A stretch of DNA of 64,000 bases, taken from Candidatus Bathyarchaeia archaeon (lineage in GTDB: Archaea; Thermoproteota; Bathyarchaeia; Bathyarchaeales; Bathyarchaeaceae). The translations under genes were made by a program, and so were the position numbers. The stretch covers positions 310,001 to 374,000 of the forward strand of contig DATETJ010000002.1 in assembly GCA_035283685.1 (NCBI GenBank), in the 5' to 3' direction. Shown here piece by piece: positions 8,431-17,679 of the stretch (its first letter is position 1; every line of letters begins with the position of its first letter). Under the pieces are notes generated by a model. It did not search any database. It saw only the letters and a list, made by a program, of their open reading frames with translations, and was not told the origin of the DNA.

Positions 8431-9744
8431 ATGTCAGCTCGCGAAGCTTATGAAAAGACGTTTGCACTGTTACAACAACATCATAAATGGTTTCAAGAAT
8501 CCATCCCGCTTATAGCCAGCGAAAACGTGCCTAGCCCAGCGGTTCGAGAAGCCTTAACCACGGATTTTGGCAATCGATACGCGGAAGGCTGGCCCGGCGA
8601 ACGCGTCTATGCAGGCTGCGTTTACATTGACCAAGTAGAGCTCATATGCAGCGACTTGATGAAACGTTTGTACAAGGCTGAGTTTGTGGACGTCCGCCCA
8701 ATCTCAGGCGTGGTCGCTAATCTGGTTGTGTACACGGCGTTTACCGAGCCCGGTGATGTCATGATGGCGCTGTCCATTCCAAGCGGCGGTCACATAACTA
8801 TGGGCAAGAAGGAGTTTGGCGGAACTGCAGGCGCGGTGCACGGTTTAAATGTGGAGTATTTGCCGCTTGACTACAAGGAAATGAACATTGACGTTGACAA
8901 GGCAAAGGAGAGAATCGGCAAACTCGCAAAAGAGGGCAAGCCGCCCAAACTTGTGATGTTTGGCGGAAGCGTTTTCCCATTCCCCCATCCAGTCAAAGAC
9001 CTAGTTTCAACCATTCACGATGTAGGCGCCACGGTAGGCTACGACGCAGCTCACGTGGCAGGTTTGATTGCAGGCGGAGTGTTTCAAGATCCGTTACGCG
9101 AAGGCGCAGATGTGATGTCGTTGAGCACACACAAGACTTTCTTTGGTCCACAGCATGGCGGAGTGCTGTCATGGGACAAACACGCAGACAAGATTAAGCG
9201 AGCCACGTTTCCAGGCATGGTTAGCAACCATCATCTGCATGCATTGGCAGGAGTGACCATAGCGTGCGCTGAGATGCTGGAGTTTGGACGCGACTACGTT
9301 CGCCAAATCGTCAAGAACTCGAAGGCGTTGGGGCAGGCTTTGCATGAACGCGGTTTAAACGTTCTGGCAGAGCACAAAGGCTTCACAGAATCACACGTAG
9401 TCATAATAGACATAACCAAGCAGGGCGACGGCGGAACCATAGAAGAACAGTTAGAGAAAGCGAACATTATAATCAACCGGAACCTGCTGCCATGGGACAT
9501 CAAAGAGGGACGACATTTCATGCATCCAGGCGGAATACGCCTTGGCGCTTCAGAGATTACAAGGCTAGGCATGAAAGAAAGCGAGATGAAGGAAATAGCC
9601 GACTTCATAAAACGAGTAGTCATTGACAAAGAATCGGTGGACAAAGTCAAGGAAGACGTAATAGCCTTCAGAAAGGATTATCAAAAGGTGCACTACTGTT
9701 TTGAAAACGCCACCGAAGCGTACAAATACGTCAAAATCCGCTGA
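8431..9744 (+). CDS. glyA: Serine hydroxymethyltransferase
   Basis: The 437-residue PLP enzyme interconverts serine and glycine and carries one-carbon units on a pterin. Features seen are PLIASENVPSPAVREAL near the N-terminus, the active-site segment YAEGWPGERVYAG, a mid-domain SIPSGGHITMG, and the Schiff-base lysine in STHKTFFGPQHGG. The length and C-terminal domain fit the archaeal form, which often uses tetrahydromethanopterin-type carriers. An AGGAG about ten bases before the ATG may act as an SD. The following gene overlaps its 3' end. With the glycerate kinase and hydroxypyruvate reductase at 1.4-3.9 kb it could feed serine catabolism or biosynthesis. Confidence 0.97.
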   Translation: MSAREAYEKTFALLQQHHKWFQESIPLIASENVPSPAVREALTTDFGNRYAEGWPGERVYAGCVYIDQVELICSDLMKRLYKAEFVDVRPISGVVANLVVYTAFTEPGDVMMALSIPSGGHITMGKKEFGGTAGAVHGLNVEYLPLDYKEMNIDVDKAKERIGKLAKEGKPPKLVMFGGSVFPFPHPVKDLVSTIHDVGATVGYDAAHVAGLIAGGVFQDPLREGADVMSLSTHKTFFGPQHGGVLSWDKHADKIKRATFPGMVSNHHLHALAGVTIACAEMLEFGRDYVRQIVKNSKALGQALHERGLNVLAEHKGFTESHVVIIDITKQGDGGTIEEQLEKANIIINRNLLPWDIKEGRHFMHPGGIRLGASEITRLGMKESEMKEIADFIKRVVIDKESVDKVKEDVIAFRKDYQKVHYCFENATEAYKYVKIR

Positions 9745-10171
9745 ACCACTAACTATATGGACGATTGGACACAGCAACAGATCAAAAGAAGCATTTCTTG
9801 AATTACTACGAGGACACCAAGTCCAAGTCTTAGTTGACGTTCGCAGCTTCCCAACATCCAAGGCTAAGCATTTCAAACGTGAAGAAATGGAACGATGGCT
9901 ACCAGAAAACGGTGTGGAATACGTGTGGCTAGGAAAGGAGCTTGGAGGCTACCGTGCAGGCGGCTATCAAAAGCACATGAGAACCAAGCTGTTCAAGGAC
10001 GGAATGCAGAGACTGATCGAGATGGCTGCACAAAAGCGAGCTAACATCATGTGCATGGAGCCTAACCCAAGATATTGCCATCGCCACTTCATATCAGCCT
10101 ACTTGGAGAAAAAACATGTTCAAGTCATCCACATCATCGCCAAGACGCAGACCAGTCTCCTTAAGTTCTAA
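9701..10171 (+). CDS. DUF488 family protein
   Basis: The protein of up to 156 residues has the DUF488 hallmarks: TIWTIGHSNRSKEAFLELL at the start, LVDVRSFPTSKAKHF, GYQKHM, and the terminal CMEPNPRYCHRHFIS with the conserved C-H-R. Family function is unsettled; the cysteine and arginine cluster suggests an enzyme. The only conventional in-frame start before the domain is TTG at 9701, which overlaps glyA by 44 bases. The domain itself begins around 9750, so a shorter product from a rare start such as ATA is possible. It overlaps the longest frame of the following MazG-like gene. Confidence 0.75.
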   Translation: MKTPPKRTNTSKSAEPLTIWTIGHSNRSKEAFLELLRGHQVQVLVDVRSFPTSKAKHFKREEMERWLPENGVEYVWLGKELGGYRAGGYQKHMRTKLFKDGMQRLIEMAAQKRANIMCMEPNPRYCHRHFISAYLEKKHVQVIHIIAKTQTSLLKF

Positions 10172-10229
10172 GCCTGTCCCTTTTACAGAAGCTAATGTGC
10201 GACTACGTTTAGACATAGAGGCTGATAGA

Positions 10230-10523
10230 TTGCATATCCAAGAGTTTCAGGCCATGATGAAACGCATCTATTTCCTTCGCGATTCGCAGCGCGGCGCAAT
10301 GGGCACATTAAACTGGCTGAAGGACGAGGTTGAGGAACTGGAAGAGGCATTAGAAGGAAACAACAAGAAGGCATTAGAGGACGAGTTCGCCGACGTTTTG
10401 GCTTGGCTGACGTCCCTCGCAAACGTTGTCAACCTGAATCTCGAAAAAGCAGCCACATCCAAGTATGATAATGTATGTCCAAAATGCCGAAAAGCACCTT
10501 GCGAATGCCCTCAGCTGAAATGA
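10230..10523 (+). CDS. MazG-like nucleotide pyrophosphohydrolase with C-terminal Cys motif
   Basis: The 97-residue protein matches the small archaeal MazG-like family. It begins HIQEFQAMMKRIYFLRDSQRG and has the metal-binding acidic helices WLKDEVEELEEAL and ALEDEFADVLAWL (EExxE and ExxD). It ends with a zinc-finger-like CPKCRKAPCECP tail. Such enzymes hydrolyse non-canonical or surplus NTPs to NMPs. I place the start at TTG 10230 because homologues begin with this REFQ-type segment and GAGG precedes it by eight bases. A longer frame from 10116 would overlap the DUF488 gene. It is convergent with the EamA transporter gene two bases away. Confidence 0.82.
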   Translation: MHIQEFQAMMKRIYFLRDSQRGAMGTLNWLKDEVEELEEALEGNNKKALEDEFADVLAWLTSLANVVNLNLEKAATSKYDNVCPKCRKAPCECPQLK

Positions 10524-10525
10524 GT

Positions 10526-11428
10526 TCAGCCCGCGCTCCTTGCTGTCATTTTGAGGTTGATTGCTGCTGAAGTTAAGATAAGAGCAGCGCCCACGTACTG
10601 AATCACGGAAATGAACTCGCCAAAGAATATCATCGCCCAAAATGTGTGGAGCAGCGGGTCGCCCAGAAGAAGCATTCCTTCGGTGGTAGGTGAAACCTCC
10701 TCAGCACTCACATAGTTCAGCAACCCATATGGAAGAACGGTGCTGAACAAACCAAAACAGAACAACAGAACCAGCTGTTCAAGGTCTGGCGTCGAGAAGC
10801 CAACGAACAATGGCTCAACGCTGAAGTTTCTAAAGACCACCCATGCGATCGAGAGCACAGGGATGGCAAACAAGAAAGTTTGGAACAGAACCTGAAAAGG
10901 CGTGTACTCACGCGTCGGCGCCTGCCTTTTCAACCAAAGGTAAACCGCATACAACAAACCTGCAAGAACGGGAAGCACAATGCCCAAATTGATTTCCGGG
11001 TTAGCTACGTTCAAACCTGAGACAAAAAAGGCGCCTGCAACACCCAAGACAACGACGGCAGCATTGACAACGGTTACTTTCTCCTTCCGAGTCGAGAAAG
11101 CAATCACCGCTGTGAAGATTGGCTGAGTGTAGACAAGTGCCACAGAGACTGCAATCGGTGTGCCGAAGGCTATAGCCGACAGCCCAGATAAAGCGAAGAA
11201 GGCATACGTGAAACCAATTGTGGCGAAGAAAGGAACGTCTTTCTTCTTAGTCAGAAGCAACCTCCGCCTAAACAACATTGCGAGAGTCAGTATGAGGAAA
11301 CTGAAGACTAGACGAAAGAACAACTGCTCGAAACTCGACATCCCCGTGTCTTTCAACACTGTTGCGAATATCAGGATGAAGCTGAAGCCCAAAGTTGCCA
11401 AGATCACATAGATCTGACTTCGATTCAA
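10526..11428 (-). CDS. EamA/DMT family transporter
   Basis: The 300-residue protein has about ten hydrophobic helices arranged as two EamA repeats. The second ends with the family motif EEVSPTTEGMLLLGDPLLHTFWAMIFFGE. Members export or exchange amino acids, nucleotides and other metabolites, and substrate cannot be read from sequence. The TATATA-like element near 11497-11507 lies between this gene and the divergent small membrane protein and could serve either. The 160-bp region 11429-11589 holds these promoters and nothing else I can support. Confidence 0.9.
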   Translation of the reverse strand: MNRSQIYVILATLGFSFILIFATVLKDTGMSSFEQLFFRLVFSFLILTLAMLFRRRLLLTKKKDVPFFATIGFTYAFFALSGLSAIAFGTPIAVSVALVYTQPIFTAVIAFSTRKEKVTVVNAAVVVLGVAGAFFVSGLNVANPEINLGIVLPVLAGLLYAVYLWLKRQAPTREYTPFQVLFQTFLFAIPVLSIAWVVFRNFSVEPLFVGFSTPDLEQLVLLFCFGLFSTVLPYGLLNYVSAEEVSPTTEGMLLLGDPLLHTFWAMIFFGEFISVIQYVGAALILTSAAINLKMTARSAG

Positions 11429-11589
11429 TCAGGAAACCTTCCAGAATACGAGTCCAACACTCTCTCAACCCCAGAGCCTTTACTCGCTTTCAATGTACTA
11501 TATAAGAAAAGCGCGAGCACTCTCACCGAATCCCAAAAGGCTTTTCTTTCATTTCAACCCATAACAGTGGCTCAACTGAGGAAGACTGT

Positions 11590-11778
11590 ATGGCAAGAAG
11601 ACCTTCCGAAATATGGGGCGCGATTTGGGTCGGCGTCCTGCTTGTTGGTCTAGGCATGCTTTTCTATCTAGACAACATCAATGTCATAGACTTCTTTCCC
11701 GGAATACTCATTCTGGTCGGCATTCTGATTCTGATTGGCGGCCTCATCAGATGGGGCTCGGGCGGACGCCAGGCATAA
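11590..11778 (+). CDS. Small two-helix membrane protein
   Basis: The 62-residue protein has two hydrophobic segments, AIWVGVLLVGLGMLFYL and FFPGILILVGILILIGGLI, joined by a short DNINVID loop. This resembles the LiaI/LiaF-like or DUF5668-type membrane module often found N-terminal to DUF4097 beta-repeat proteins. It sits just upstream of such a protein here, so the two probably work together in the membrane. A TATA-like sequence (ACTATATAAG) lies about 85 bp upstream. Start is the first ATG in frame. Confidence 0.7.
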   Translation: MARRPSEIWGAIWVGVLLVGLGMLFYLDNINVIDFFPGILILVGILILIGGLIRWGSGGRQA

Positions 11779-11794
11779 TCGAGGGCTCCAGAAC

Positions 11795-12778
11795 ATGTTT
11801 CTAGATCCTAGGCAAGCGTTCTGGTACATTATCGGAGGGCTGCTTCTCCTTTCTGCCGGTCTCATAACCGTTTCTGGTGTCACCATTCCCTATGCGCTGC
11901 CAATAATGCTAGCTTTGGCTGGCGGAATCATAATTACTGCAGGGCTACTGGGCTTCAGACCGACCTTTCCAGCGTTTGCAGTCTTCATGATTGGAATAGT
12001 CGCCTTCGGACTAGTTGCTTCTGGACCTGCTGGACTAACGGCTTACACAACAGTCGAAACTTATGAGCTTTCTCGGGCGCAGGCTCCTGCAGTTGAAGAA
12101 GTGGATTTGTCAATCGCGGTGGGCACTGGCTCCATAAAACTCTCCTTCACAAGCAATCAAAGTCAGATTTACAGGGTAGTTTTCACAAAACAATACGGCA
12201 TATTTCTTAACCCCTCAGTCGGCTTCACGTACTCAGTCAACGCTGAAGAGTTGACCGTGAACGCCACATCAACAGCCGTGACAGTCGACATAACGCTTAA
12301 TCAAAACTTGAAAAGCCGGCTTCACCTCATAGCCTCCACAGGCAACATACAAGCCGATGTCCCAGCAGCCGCAACAAGAGTGGAAAGGCTGATTCTCACA
12401 GCAACTACAGGCAACGTCCAAGCAGATCTGGCCAATACAGAGCAGTTGCGAGAACTGGAGGCAACCACAGCCACTGGAAGCATCGAGGCGACGATTAAAT
12501 CGTCATTTCAAACCAGAGACGCCACGGTGCAGCTGAAGACTTCAACAGGGTTAGTCAAATTGAACCTGACCGTAACCAACATCGAATCCGACATCGTAGC
12601 GTCGACGACTACAGGAAGGGTGAACGCAGACGACACTATTGGATTTACGATTGTAGCCAAATCATCGACAAGCTTTCATGCTCAAACGCCAGAGTACGCC
12701 ACGTCACCATTCAGGCAACTTGATATAACGGCAACCACTACGACAGGAAACGTAGACATAACAGCACGCCACAGCTAG
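11795..12778 (+). CDS. Membrane-anchored beta-repeat protein, DUF4097-like
   Basis: The 327-residue protein has three N-terminal membrane helices (residues about 8-75). An extracytoplasmic domain follows, built of repeated short strands of the form ATTGNVQADL, TATGSIEATI, TSTGLVKLNL, TTTGRVNAD and TTTGNVDITA. These match the beta-helix-like putative adhesin DUF4097. The ATG at 11795 is chosen because GAGGG precedes it by about ten bases and the frame before it overlaps the upstream gene. It probably forms one unit with the small membrane protein 17 bases upstream. Envelope-stress or adhesion roles are known for relatives, but none can be assigned here. Confidence 0.78.
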   Translation: MFLDPRQAFWYIIGGLLLLSAGLITVSGVTIPYALPIMLALAGGIIITAGLLGFRPTFPAFAVFMIGIVAFGLVASGPAGLTAYTTVETYELSRAQAPAVEEVDLSIAVGTGSIKLSFTSNQSQIYRVVFTKQYGIFLNPSVGFTYSVNAEELTVNATSTAVTVDITLNQNLKSRLHLIASTGNIQADVPAAATRVERLILTATTGNVQADLANTEQLRELEATTATGSIEATIKSSFQTRDATVQLKTSTGLVKLNLTVTNIESDIVASTTTGRVNADDTIGFTIVAKSSTSFHAQTPEYATSPFRQLDITATTTTGNVDITARHS

Positions 12779-12786
12779 CATCTTCA

Positions 12787-13071
12787 TCACCCCATATTTG
12801 GAAGACGTTGTTGACCGACGCCGGTCAGCTGCCAAACATAAGGTTTCTTTTGGTTCTTTCGGACAATGACCCTTTCAGCCTCAAGCAACCGCAGGTGATG
12901 AACGACCACGTTATAGCTGAGCCCGCCGGAGCCCATCACGCCTTTAACATCAGACTCCTTTTTCTCCAAGACCTGCAATATTCGGGTTCGTGCAATCAAC
13001 CCCAGCCTCACGTTTCGCTTGCGAGACAGAAACGCTCGAGGATGAAAAACACGTTTCACTTTTCGCCACAT
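12787..13071 (-). CDS. Winged-helix DNA-binding protein
   Basis: The 94-residue basic protein is a single winged helix-turn-helix domain. ARTRILQVLEKKESDVKGV is followed by a recognition-helix region LSYNVVVHHLRLLEAE and a wing RVIVRKNQKKPYVWQLTG. This resembles ArsR-type archaeal regulators without a sensor domain. Its ATG lies eight bases after the stop of the PolD large subunit gene on the same strand, so it is probably co-transcribed and made in step with the polymerase. Target genes are unknown. Confidence 0.8.
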   Translation of the reverse strand: MWRKVKRVFHPRAFLSRKRNVRLGLIARTRILQVLEKKESDVKGVMGSGGLSYNVVVHHLRLLEAERVIVRKNQKKPYVWQLTGVGQQRLPNMG

Positions 13072-13079
13072 CCACTGAG

Positions 13080-16000
13080 CTAGGCTACGAAGTCTTTCAG
13101 GCTCACCTGCTTTGGCTTTTTGCCTTCAAACAGAGAATCGATCTCTTCGCGTACCATGACAAGGCGCTGCGAGTAGTATTGTGGCAAGTTGTACTTGCGA
13201 ATCAGATGTTCGGCAGCGTCCAGATATTTCTCGATGCCGCCACGATAAACCGTCAGAGTTAAAGCGCCGCCGCATTCAGTGCACTTGCCTTTTAGCGGCG
13301 TACGCCTGAATTTCTTATTGCATCCCTTGCAGCGAAAACCCTGCGTCGAAAAAGCCCGAAGGTTGCCTGCGATGTCTCGCATGAAATGCGTAGTTAGAAC
13401 CTTCCACGCTACACGTCGGGCATCAACCGCGTCAATTCTTTCAGCCAAGCTAAGCTGCGCGTTCAACTTGTCTATCATTCTGCCCAGTTTCTTGTACATG
13501 CTTTCCTTGTTACCCATGTTAATATCAGAGACAGGTGTAGTATAGCCATAACCTTCAAACTGGCTTTCCAGACCCAATCGATGATCAACCATGTCAATCA
13601 AGCCTCGCACACTGTGAGGCGATGCCCCTTCCAACGTTTTTTCATAGAACGCCAAAGGGTACGCTGAAGCCACATCAACCTCGTGAGCTTGACGCTGCAC
13701 CTCAAGAGGGTTCACTGTTGGAATGATGAACAAAGGCGCATCCATTATTCCTCCGATTTGAGCAGGCAGAAACACCTTAGAAAAGTTCAGAATCGTATCC
13801 AAAGCCAGCATCAAAGCGTCCTCGTCGCCGTCGCAATCACGCCGTTTAGCCGAATGCCACAGCGGATGGGTGTAGCATAGGCTTAGCTCTGTGAAGCCTA
13901 CGACTCTTCCAAGAATGCCCACCGATGTATGTGGTGCCAAGCCGATGACAAGATGACCGATTAGATCTTCAGTACCCTTGGCGTCATAATAAGCTTGAAG
14001 ACCATACACTTTCTCCAGTAGCTCATCCACGAAAGCAGCTACGTTAACGAAGTACTCAGCGCATCTCCGCGATATGATGACGTCTTGCGCCTTCAACTCG
14101 CAGATTTGATCAGATTTAACCAAGGGCTCGCCATGCTGATCAATGGCGTAACCCAGTTGACGAAGCTTCTCAACGGCGACACCGACCTCCGCGGGTTTGA
14201 AATGTGTCAAGGGCGCATTCGTGGCGTCAAACCGTATGGTGCCATCCTTATACACTGAAAGATCGCGTCTTGCTCTCAGAAGCCCCTTCTCCAAGGTTTC
14301 AGGCGTCTTGGTTTCATTCATTAATCCCTTGACAGCTTTAATCAACTCAGGCTGCGAAACAGCCAACCTCTCACAAGTCTCATTAACTAACTGTCTCAGG
14401 TCAACCAGCTGTTTCTCAAAGCTTCTCGCTGACCTGCCACATGCTGGGCATGTCTCGTCTTTGACAACACGTTTGCATTGAGGACAATACTTCTCACACA
14501 CGGTTTCAACGCGACAACTAGGACATGTCAGCCTGAAGGTAAACTCACGGCACACAGGGCAACGCCGCCGCACCAAATCCACTGAAACGCTGCCTTTTCC
14601 CATAGCAACAATTAAGTTGCGGTGAGAACCACCAGACAAGCCAATGGGAAACAAGGCATGGACCAGAGGACGCATTTCTCGCCTTTTGGCTTTCTCAGGA
14701 CGCCCCATCCTAGCTCCTAAGAACGTTGGCGCCTTCTCCCTGACAATAATTCCTGAAATCTCATGGATGATTTGGCAAGCATCTTTGGATTCAGGCAATG
14801 GCAAATCCTCAGTGTTCCACGCCAGACAAGCCGCAAATACTTCCGCATCGTCGCCGGCAACTACTATCTTATCGCCATTAACACGATGTGGAATGCACAG
14901 TTTTTCCAGCAACTTCTTCACAGCATCTTCCTTTGCCCCAGCAACCTCTTGAACAACGTCACCTTCAACGCGAACCTCCGAGTTTCGAAGCCAAACTCTC
15001 AACCGTCCAAAATCTTCCTGATTGAGGCTTTTCCAAAAGTATGTGTAGCGCGGATAAAGTGGAACCCTCAGGATTGAAGTGAGCATCAAAGCCTCATGTC
15101 CACTTATGTGGTCGGAGAATCCGTCGTTCATCAAACCGCTGAGTCGACTCGAAGAAAGCTGGAGTTTGGAGGATGCCAATTCCAAGTTGCCGTTGAAGTG
15201 CCGCTGGATGGCAGCTCTGAGTTCCTGAGCCCACCATTCCTCAGTTATACCCGAAGGATACAAGGGTTTGTTATTGTATAGGAAGTCGCCAAAACTAACC
15301 AGAATGTCGCCGACAAACAGCACGCGGTCAATCTGATCTTTAAGAGACTCAAAATTCTCCAAGGAGACACGAACAACCGAGTCATCTTTAAGGCGCACTA
15401 TGGGCGTTTCGATACCGTCAACGGGCAGAACCACTCCTGCCTTCCCCGGCGCTTCAATGCGAAGCTGAGTGCCAGCCGCCAAGAAACGTTGAAGAACAAG
15501 CATTGTAGCTGGGTGAATGCCCATGGCGGCTAGACCTGTGTTTCTAGCTCTTCCATAACGCAGCCTGAAGCCACCGTGGCTGGATGGAAACGAGAACACA
15601 GGCCGCCCAGCGATCACGTCTTCCATGAAGCCCACGCTTCTCTTCTCCTGAATCTGCCTCACCCTCTTGAGCCAGTCCCATCCTTCAATCCCAAGCTTCT
15701 CGATCACAGTCCAAGCCTTGGTTGAACGTCCAACGATTCCATCGTTCACGACCCGTAGAGCACCACCTCTAACACAGTTTGTCTCTATGCGAGGCAGGTT
15801 GCGAAAGGAAGAAACCTCGAAACGGTCCGATTCGATGCCCGTTACTTCCACGGGAAGCAATTCTAAGGCGTTCTTTAGCTCGTCATCCGAAACCTTGTAT
15901 TGAAACCTACCGATCGAACGCTCGTAGAGCCGCAGCTCCTCAGTGAAACGCGCAATCTCCTCGGGCAGAGGCTTGTACCTTTCCAGCCCAAGCAGCCGGC

Positions 16001-16493
16001 GAACGAAATCAGCGACAACCAAGGTCAATGCCTGGTCAGTTCCGCCAGCTGAACGTATAGGTCCAGCAAAATACACAGCCAGATACTTCGATTTGTCAGG
16101 GTTCTCTTTGATGGCGACACGAGCCACACCTTGAAGAGGCGCAGCAGTTATCCCCTCAGTCAATATAGCTAGAGCTGTTCTCACAGCCTGTTCAGCCGCA
16201 GCTTGGGCTTGCAGATGTCCGAACTTGCCGTACACGATTTCCTCTGCAATTTTGAAAGCTAACTCCTCTCGTGGCAGACTCTCGCTTAGTTCCCGTATGC
16301 TTTCCGCCACACCAGGCGGACCCACGAGTCCTTCAACGAGCCCTGCAAGATCCTTTGCGATGTCAATTTCAGGTCGAGCGACGGGGTCAAGATGCTTCTC
16401 TCGTGCTTTCTCGGCAATTTCAAAGAGTTGATTAAGCTTGGCTTCCAGAGACGTCGCGTACTCTCGGTACTCTCTGCTCATCTTTATGCTCAA
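13080..16493 (-). CDS. polC: DNA polymerase D large subunit DP2 (catalytic)
   Basis: The 1137-residue catalytic subunit of the archaeal replicative D-family polymerase shows the conserved N-terminal region AVYFAGPIRSAGGTDQALT, a zinc-finger block CPSCRVETVCEKYCPQCKR, the catalytic acidic motif RRDCDGDEDALML, and a C-terminal zinc motif CKGCNKKFRRTPLKGKC. The catalytic motif, where many DP2 genes carry an intein, is uninterrupted here. The frame begins with TTG at 16493, preceded by a GGGGG six bases upstream; an ATG at 16481 is an alternative. The DP1 partner is 10 kb away at 26.5 kb. The gene follows GGGP synthase and precedes a winged-helix gene. Confidence 0.97.
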   Translation of the reverse strand: MSIKMSREYREYATSLEAKLNQLFEIAEKAREKHLDPVARPEIDIAKDLAGLVEGLVGPPGVAESIRELSESLPREELAFKIAEEIVYGKFGHLQAQAAAEQAVRTALAILTEGITAAPLQGVARVAIKENPDKSKYLAVYFAGPIRSAGGTDQALTLVVADFVRRLLGLERYKPLPEEIARFTEELRLYERSIGRFQYKVSDDELKNALELLPVEVTGIESDRFEVSSFRNLPRIETNCVRGGALRVVNDGIVGRSTKAWTVIEKLGIEGWDWLKRVRQIQEKRSVGFMEDVIAGRPVFSFPSSHGGFRLRYGRARNTGLAAMGIHPATMLVLQRFLAAGTQLRIEAPGKAGVVLPVDGIETPIVRLKDDSVVRVSLENFESLKDQIDRVLFVGDILVSFGDFLYNNKPLYPSGITEEWWAQELRAAIQRHFNGNLELASSKLQLSSSRLSGLMNDGFSDHISGHEALMLTSILRVPLYPRYTYFWKSLNQEDFGRLRVWLRNSEVRVEGDVVQEVAGAKEDAVKKLLEKLCIPHRVNGDKIVVAGDDAEVFAACLAWNTEDLPLPESKDACQIIHEISGIIVREKAPTFLGARMGRPEKAKRREMRPLVHALFPIGLSGGSHRNLIVAMGKGSVSVDLVRRRCPVCREFTFRLTCPSCRVETVCEKYCPQCKRVVKDETCPACGRSARSFEKQLVDLRQLVNETCERLAVSQPELIKAVKGLMNETKTPETLEKGLLRARRDLSVYKDGTIRFDATNAPLTHFKPAEVGVAVEKLRQLGYAIDQHGEPLVKSDQICELKAQDVIISRRCAEYFVNVAAFVDELLEKVYGLQAYYDAKGTEDLIGHLVIGLAPHTSVGILGRVVGFTELSLCYTHPLWHSAKRRDCDGDEDALMLALDTILNFSKVFLPAQIGGIMDAPLFIIPTVNPLEVQRQAHEVDVASAYPLAFYEKTLEGASPHSVRGLIDMVDHRLGLESQFEGYGYTTPVSDINMGNKESMYKKLGRMIDKLNAQLSLAERIDAVDARRVAWKVLTTHFMRDIAGNLRAFSTQGFRCKGCNKKFRRTPLKGKCTECGGALTLTVYRGGIEKYLDAAEHLIRKYNLPQYYSQRLVMVREEIDSLFEGKKPKQVSLKDFVA

Positions 16494-16521
16494 AGCGTGC
16501 CCCCAACTCGTAGCCGTGACG

Positions 16522-17268
16522 CTATTCGCTTCTTGCGCTACTGATTAACTCCTTCAGCCTGATCAGTGTGCTGCCTTCCTCTGTGATGTTTCCAGTGACA
16601 ATCATATCAGCTCCAGCCCTCACAGCTTCTTTAGCGTGTTGGCCGCTTCTTATACCTCCTCCAACAATCAAAGGAACCTTGACCGCGTCCTTAACCATCC
16701 TAATCATATTTGGTGGCACAGGTTTCTTCACTCCCGAACCCGCCTCCAGATAGACAAAGCGCATTCCGAGATACTCAGCTGCCAAAGCGTGTGCAACTGC
16801 AAGCTCAGGCTTGTCAAAAGGTATGGGAAACGCGCGCCCAATGAGGCTGGCTGCCCCGCCTTCGCCAACGATAATGTAGCCTAAGGGTAATGGCTCCAAG
16901 CCGAACTTCTTGACTAACGGCGCTCCTAAGACATGTGCGCCCACAATGAAATAGGGATCTGACGAGTTGATCAGCGACATAAACCATATAGCGTCGGCAT
17001 GTGGACAGATGCCAGTAATATTGTTTGGAAATAGGATCACAGGTATTTTGACAGCTTTTTTGATGGCTTTCACTGTCGCTTCAAGAAGCTGCGTTGATGT
17101 AACAGTTGAACCGCCAACCATGATCGCCGCTGTCTTGTCCTTCTCCGCCTCGCGGGCAGTTTTTGCTGCAATGTCTGGCGGCGCCTTCTCAGGGTCTAAG
17201 AGGGTTAGGTGAACTGCCTCATCCTGTCGTATCTTGTTAAGCAGGTATCTTTCGACACGCCCAGTCAT
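16522..17268 (-). CDS. Geranylgeranylglyceryl phosphate synthase
   Basis: This 248-residue TIM-barrel enzyme joins geranylgeranyl diphosphate to glycerol-1-phosphate, the first committed step of archaeal ether lipid synthesis. Signatures are [12 protein letters not shown] near the N-terminus, [35 protein letters not shown] and [11 protein letters not shown] with [11 protein letters not shown]. The last residues of the upstream Elf1-like gene overlap its start by four bases, and the PolD large subunit follows after 28 bp. Elf1, GGGPS and DP2 therefore look like one minus-strand operon. Confidence 0.96.
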   Translation of the reverse strand: MTGRVERYLLNKIRQDEAVHLTLLDPEKAPPDIAAKTAREAEKDKTAAIMVGGSTVTSTQLLEATVKAIKKAVKIPVILFPNNITGICPHADAIWFMSLINSSDPYFIVGAHVLGAPLVKKFGLEPLPLGYIIVGEGGAASLIGRAFPIPFDKPELAVAHALAAEYLGMRFVYLEAGSGVKKPVPPNMIRMVKDAVKVPLIVGGGIRSGQHAKEAVRAGADMIVTGNITEEGSTLIRLKELISSARSE

Positions 17269-17546
17269 GTTTTTCCCGGCTTGGATTCAGTGGCGGAAGG
17301 TGTCACTATCGTTGCTTTTCCGGAGTACCACTGATCCATAAACGCGCTGTATACGTCTACGTCGCCGTATGCTGGTTTCATAGGCATTTCGCTTCTGAGT
17401 TGGCAACTTCCACAGCGAAGAATAGCGCGCTGCTCACTCTTCAAGAGCTCAACTCGAATTGCTTCTTTGCCACATCGAGGGCAAGTAAAAACCTTGGGCA
17501 ACCTCTTCTTTGGAATTCGAACAACCTTTCTCCGTCGTCTACCCAC
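17265..17546 (-). CDS. Elf1-like transcription elongation factor (zinc ribbon)
   Basis: The 93-residue protein begins [19 protein letters not shown], has one zinc ribbon CPRCG...CGSC, and ends in the conserved [13 protein letters not shown] helix, the pattern of eukaryotic and archaeal Elf1. It should bind RNA polymerase and help passage through nucleosome-like barriers. I place the start at GTG 17546. The sequence AAGGAGAG ends seven bases upstream, homologues begin with this basic run, and a TATA-like AAATATTTAAG at about 17610-17622 would put the transcript start well inside the longer frame from 17606. Its stop overlaps the GGGP synthase start. Confidence 0.88.
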   Translation of the reverse strand: MGRRRRKVVRIPKKRLPKVFTCPRCGKEAIRVELLKSEQRAILRCGSCQLRSEMPMKPAYGDVDVYSAFMDQWYSGKATIVTPSATESKPGKT

Positions 17547-17679
17547 TCTGGCACTCTCCTTGGTGTTGAAATAAACTGTTCTGAACCCAATCTTCATGCG
17601 CATCACAACTTAAATATTTGCGCACTAACCCAGCATACTCATTGTTCACGGACAGCGTGTCTTCAGGAAACGGTTCAAC

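Noticed and set aside
13080-16493. Possible intein in the PolD large subunit
   Set aside because: The catalytic DCDGDED region is continuous and the length is normal without an insert.
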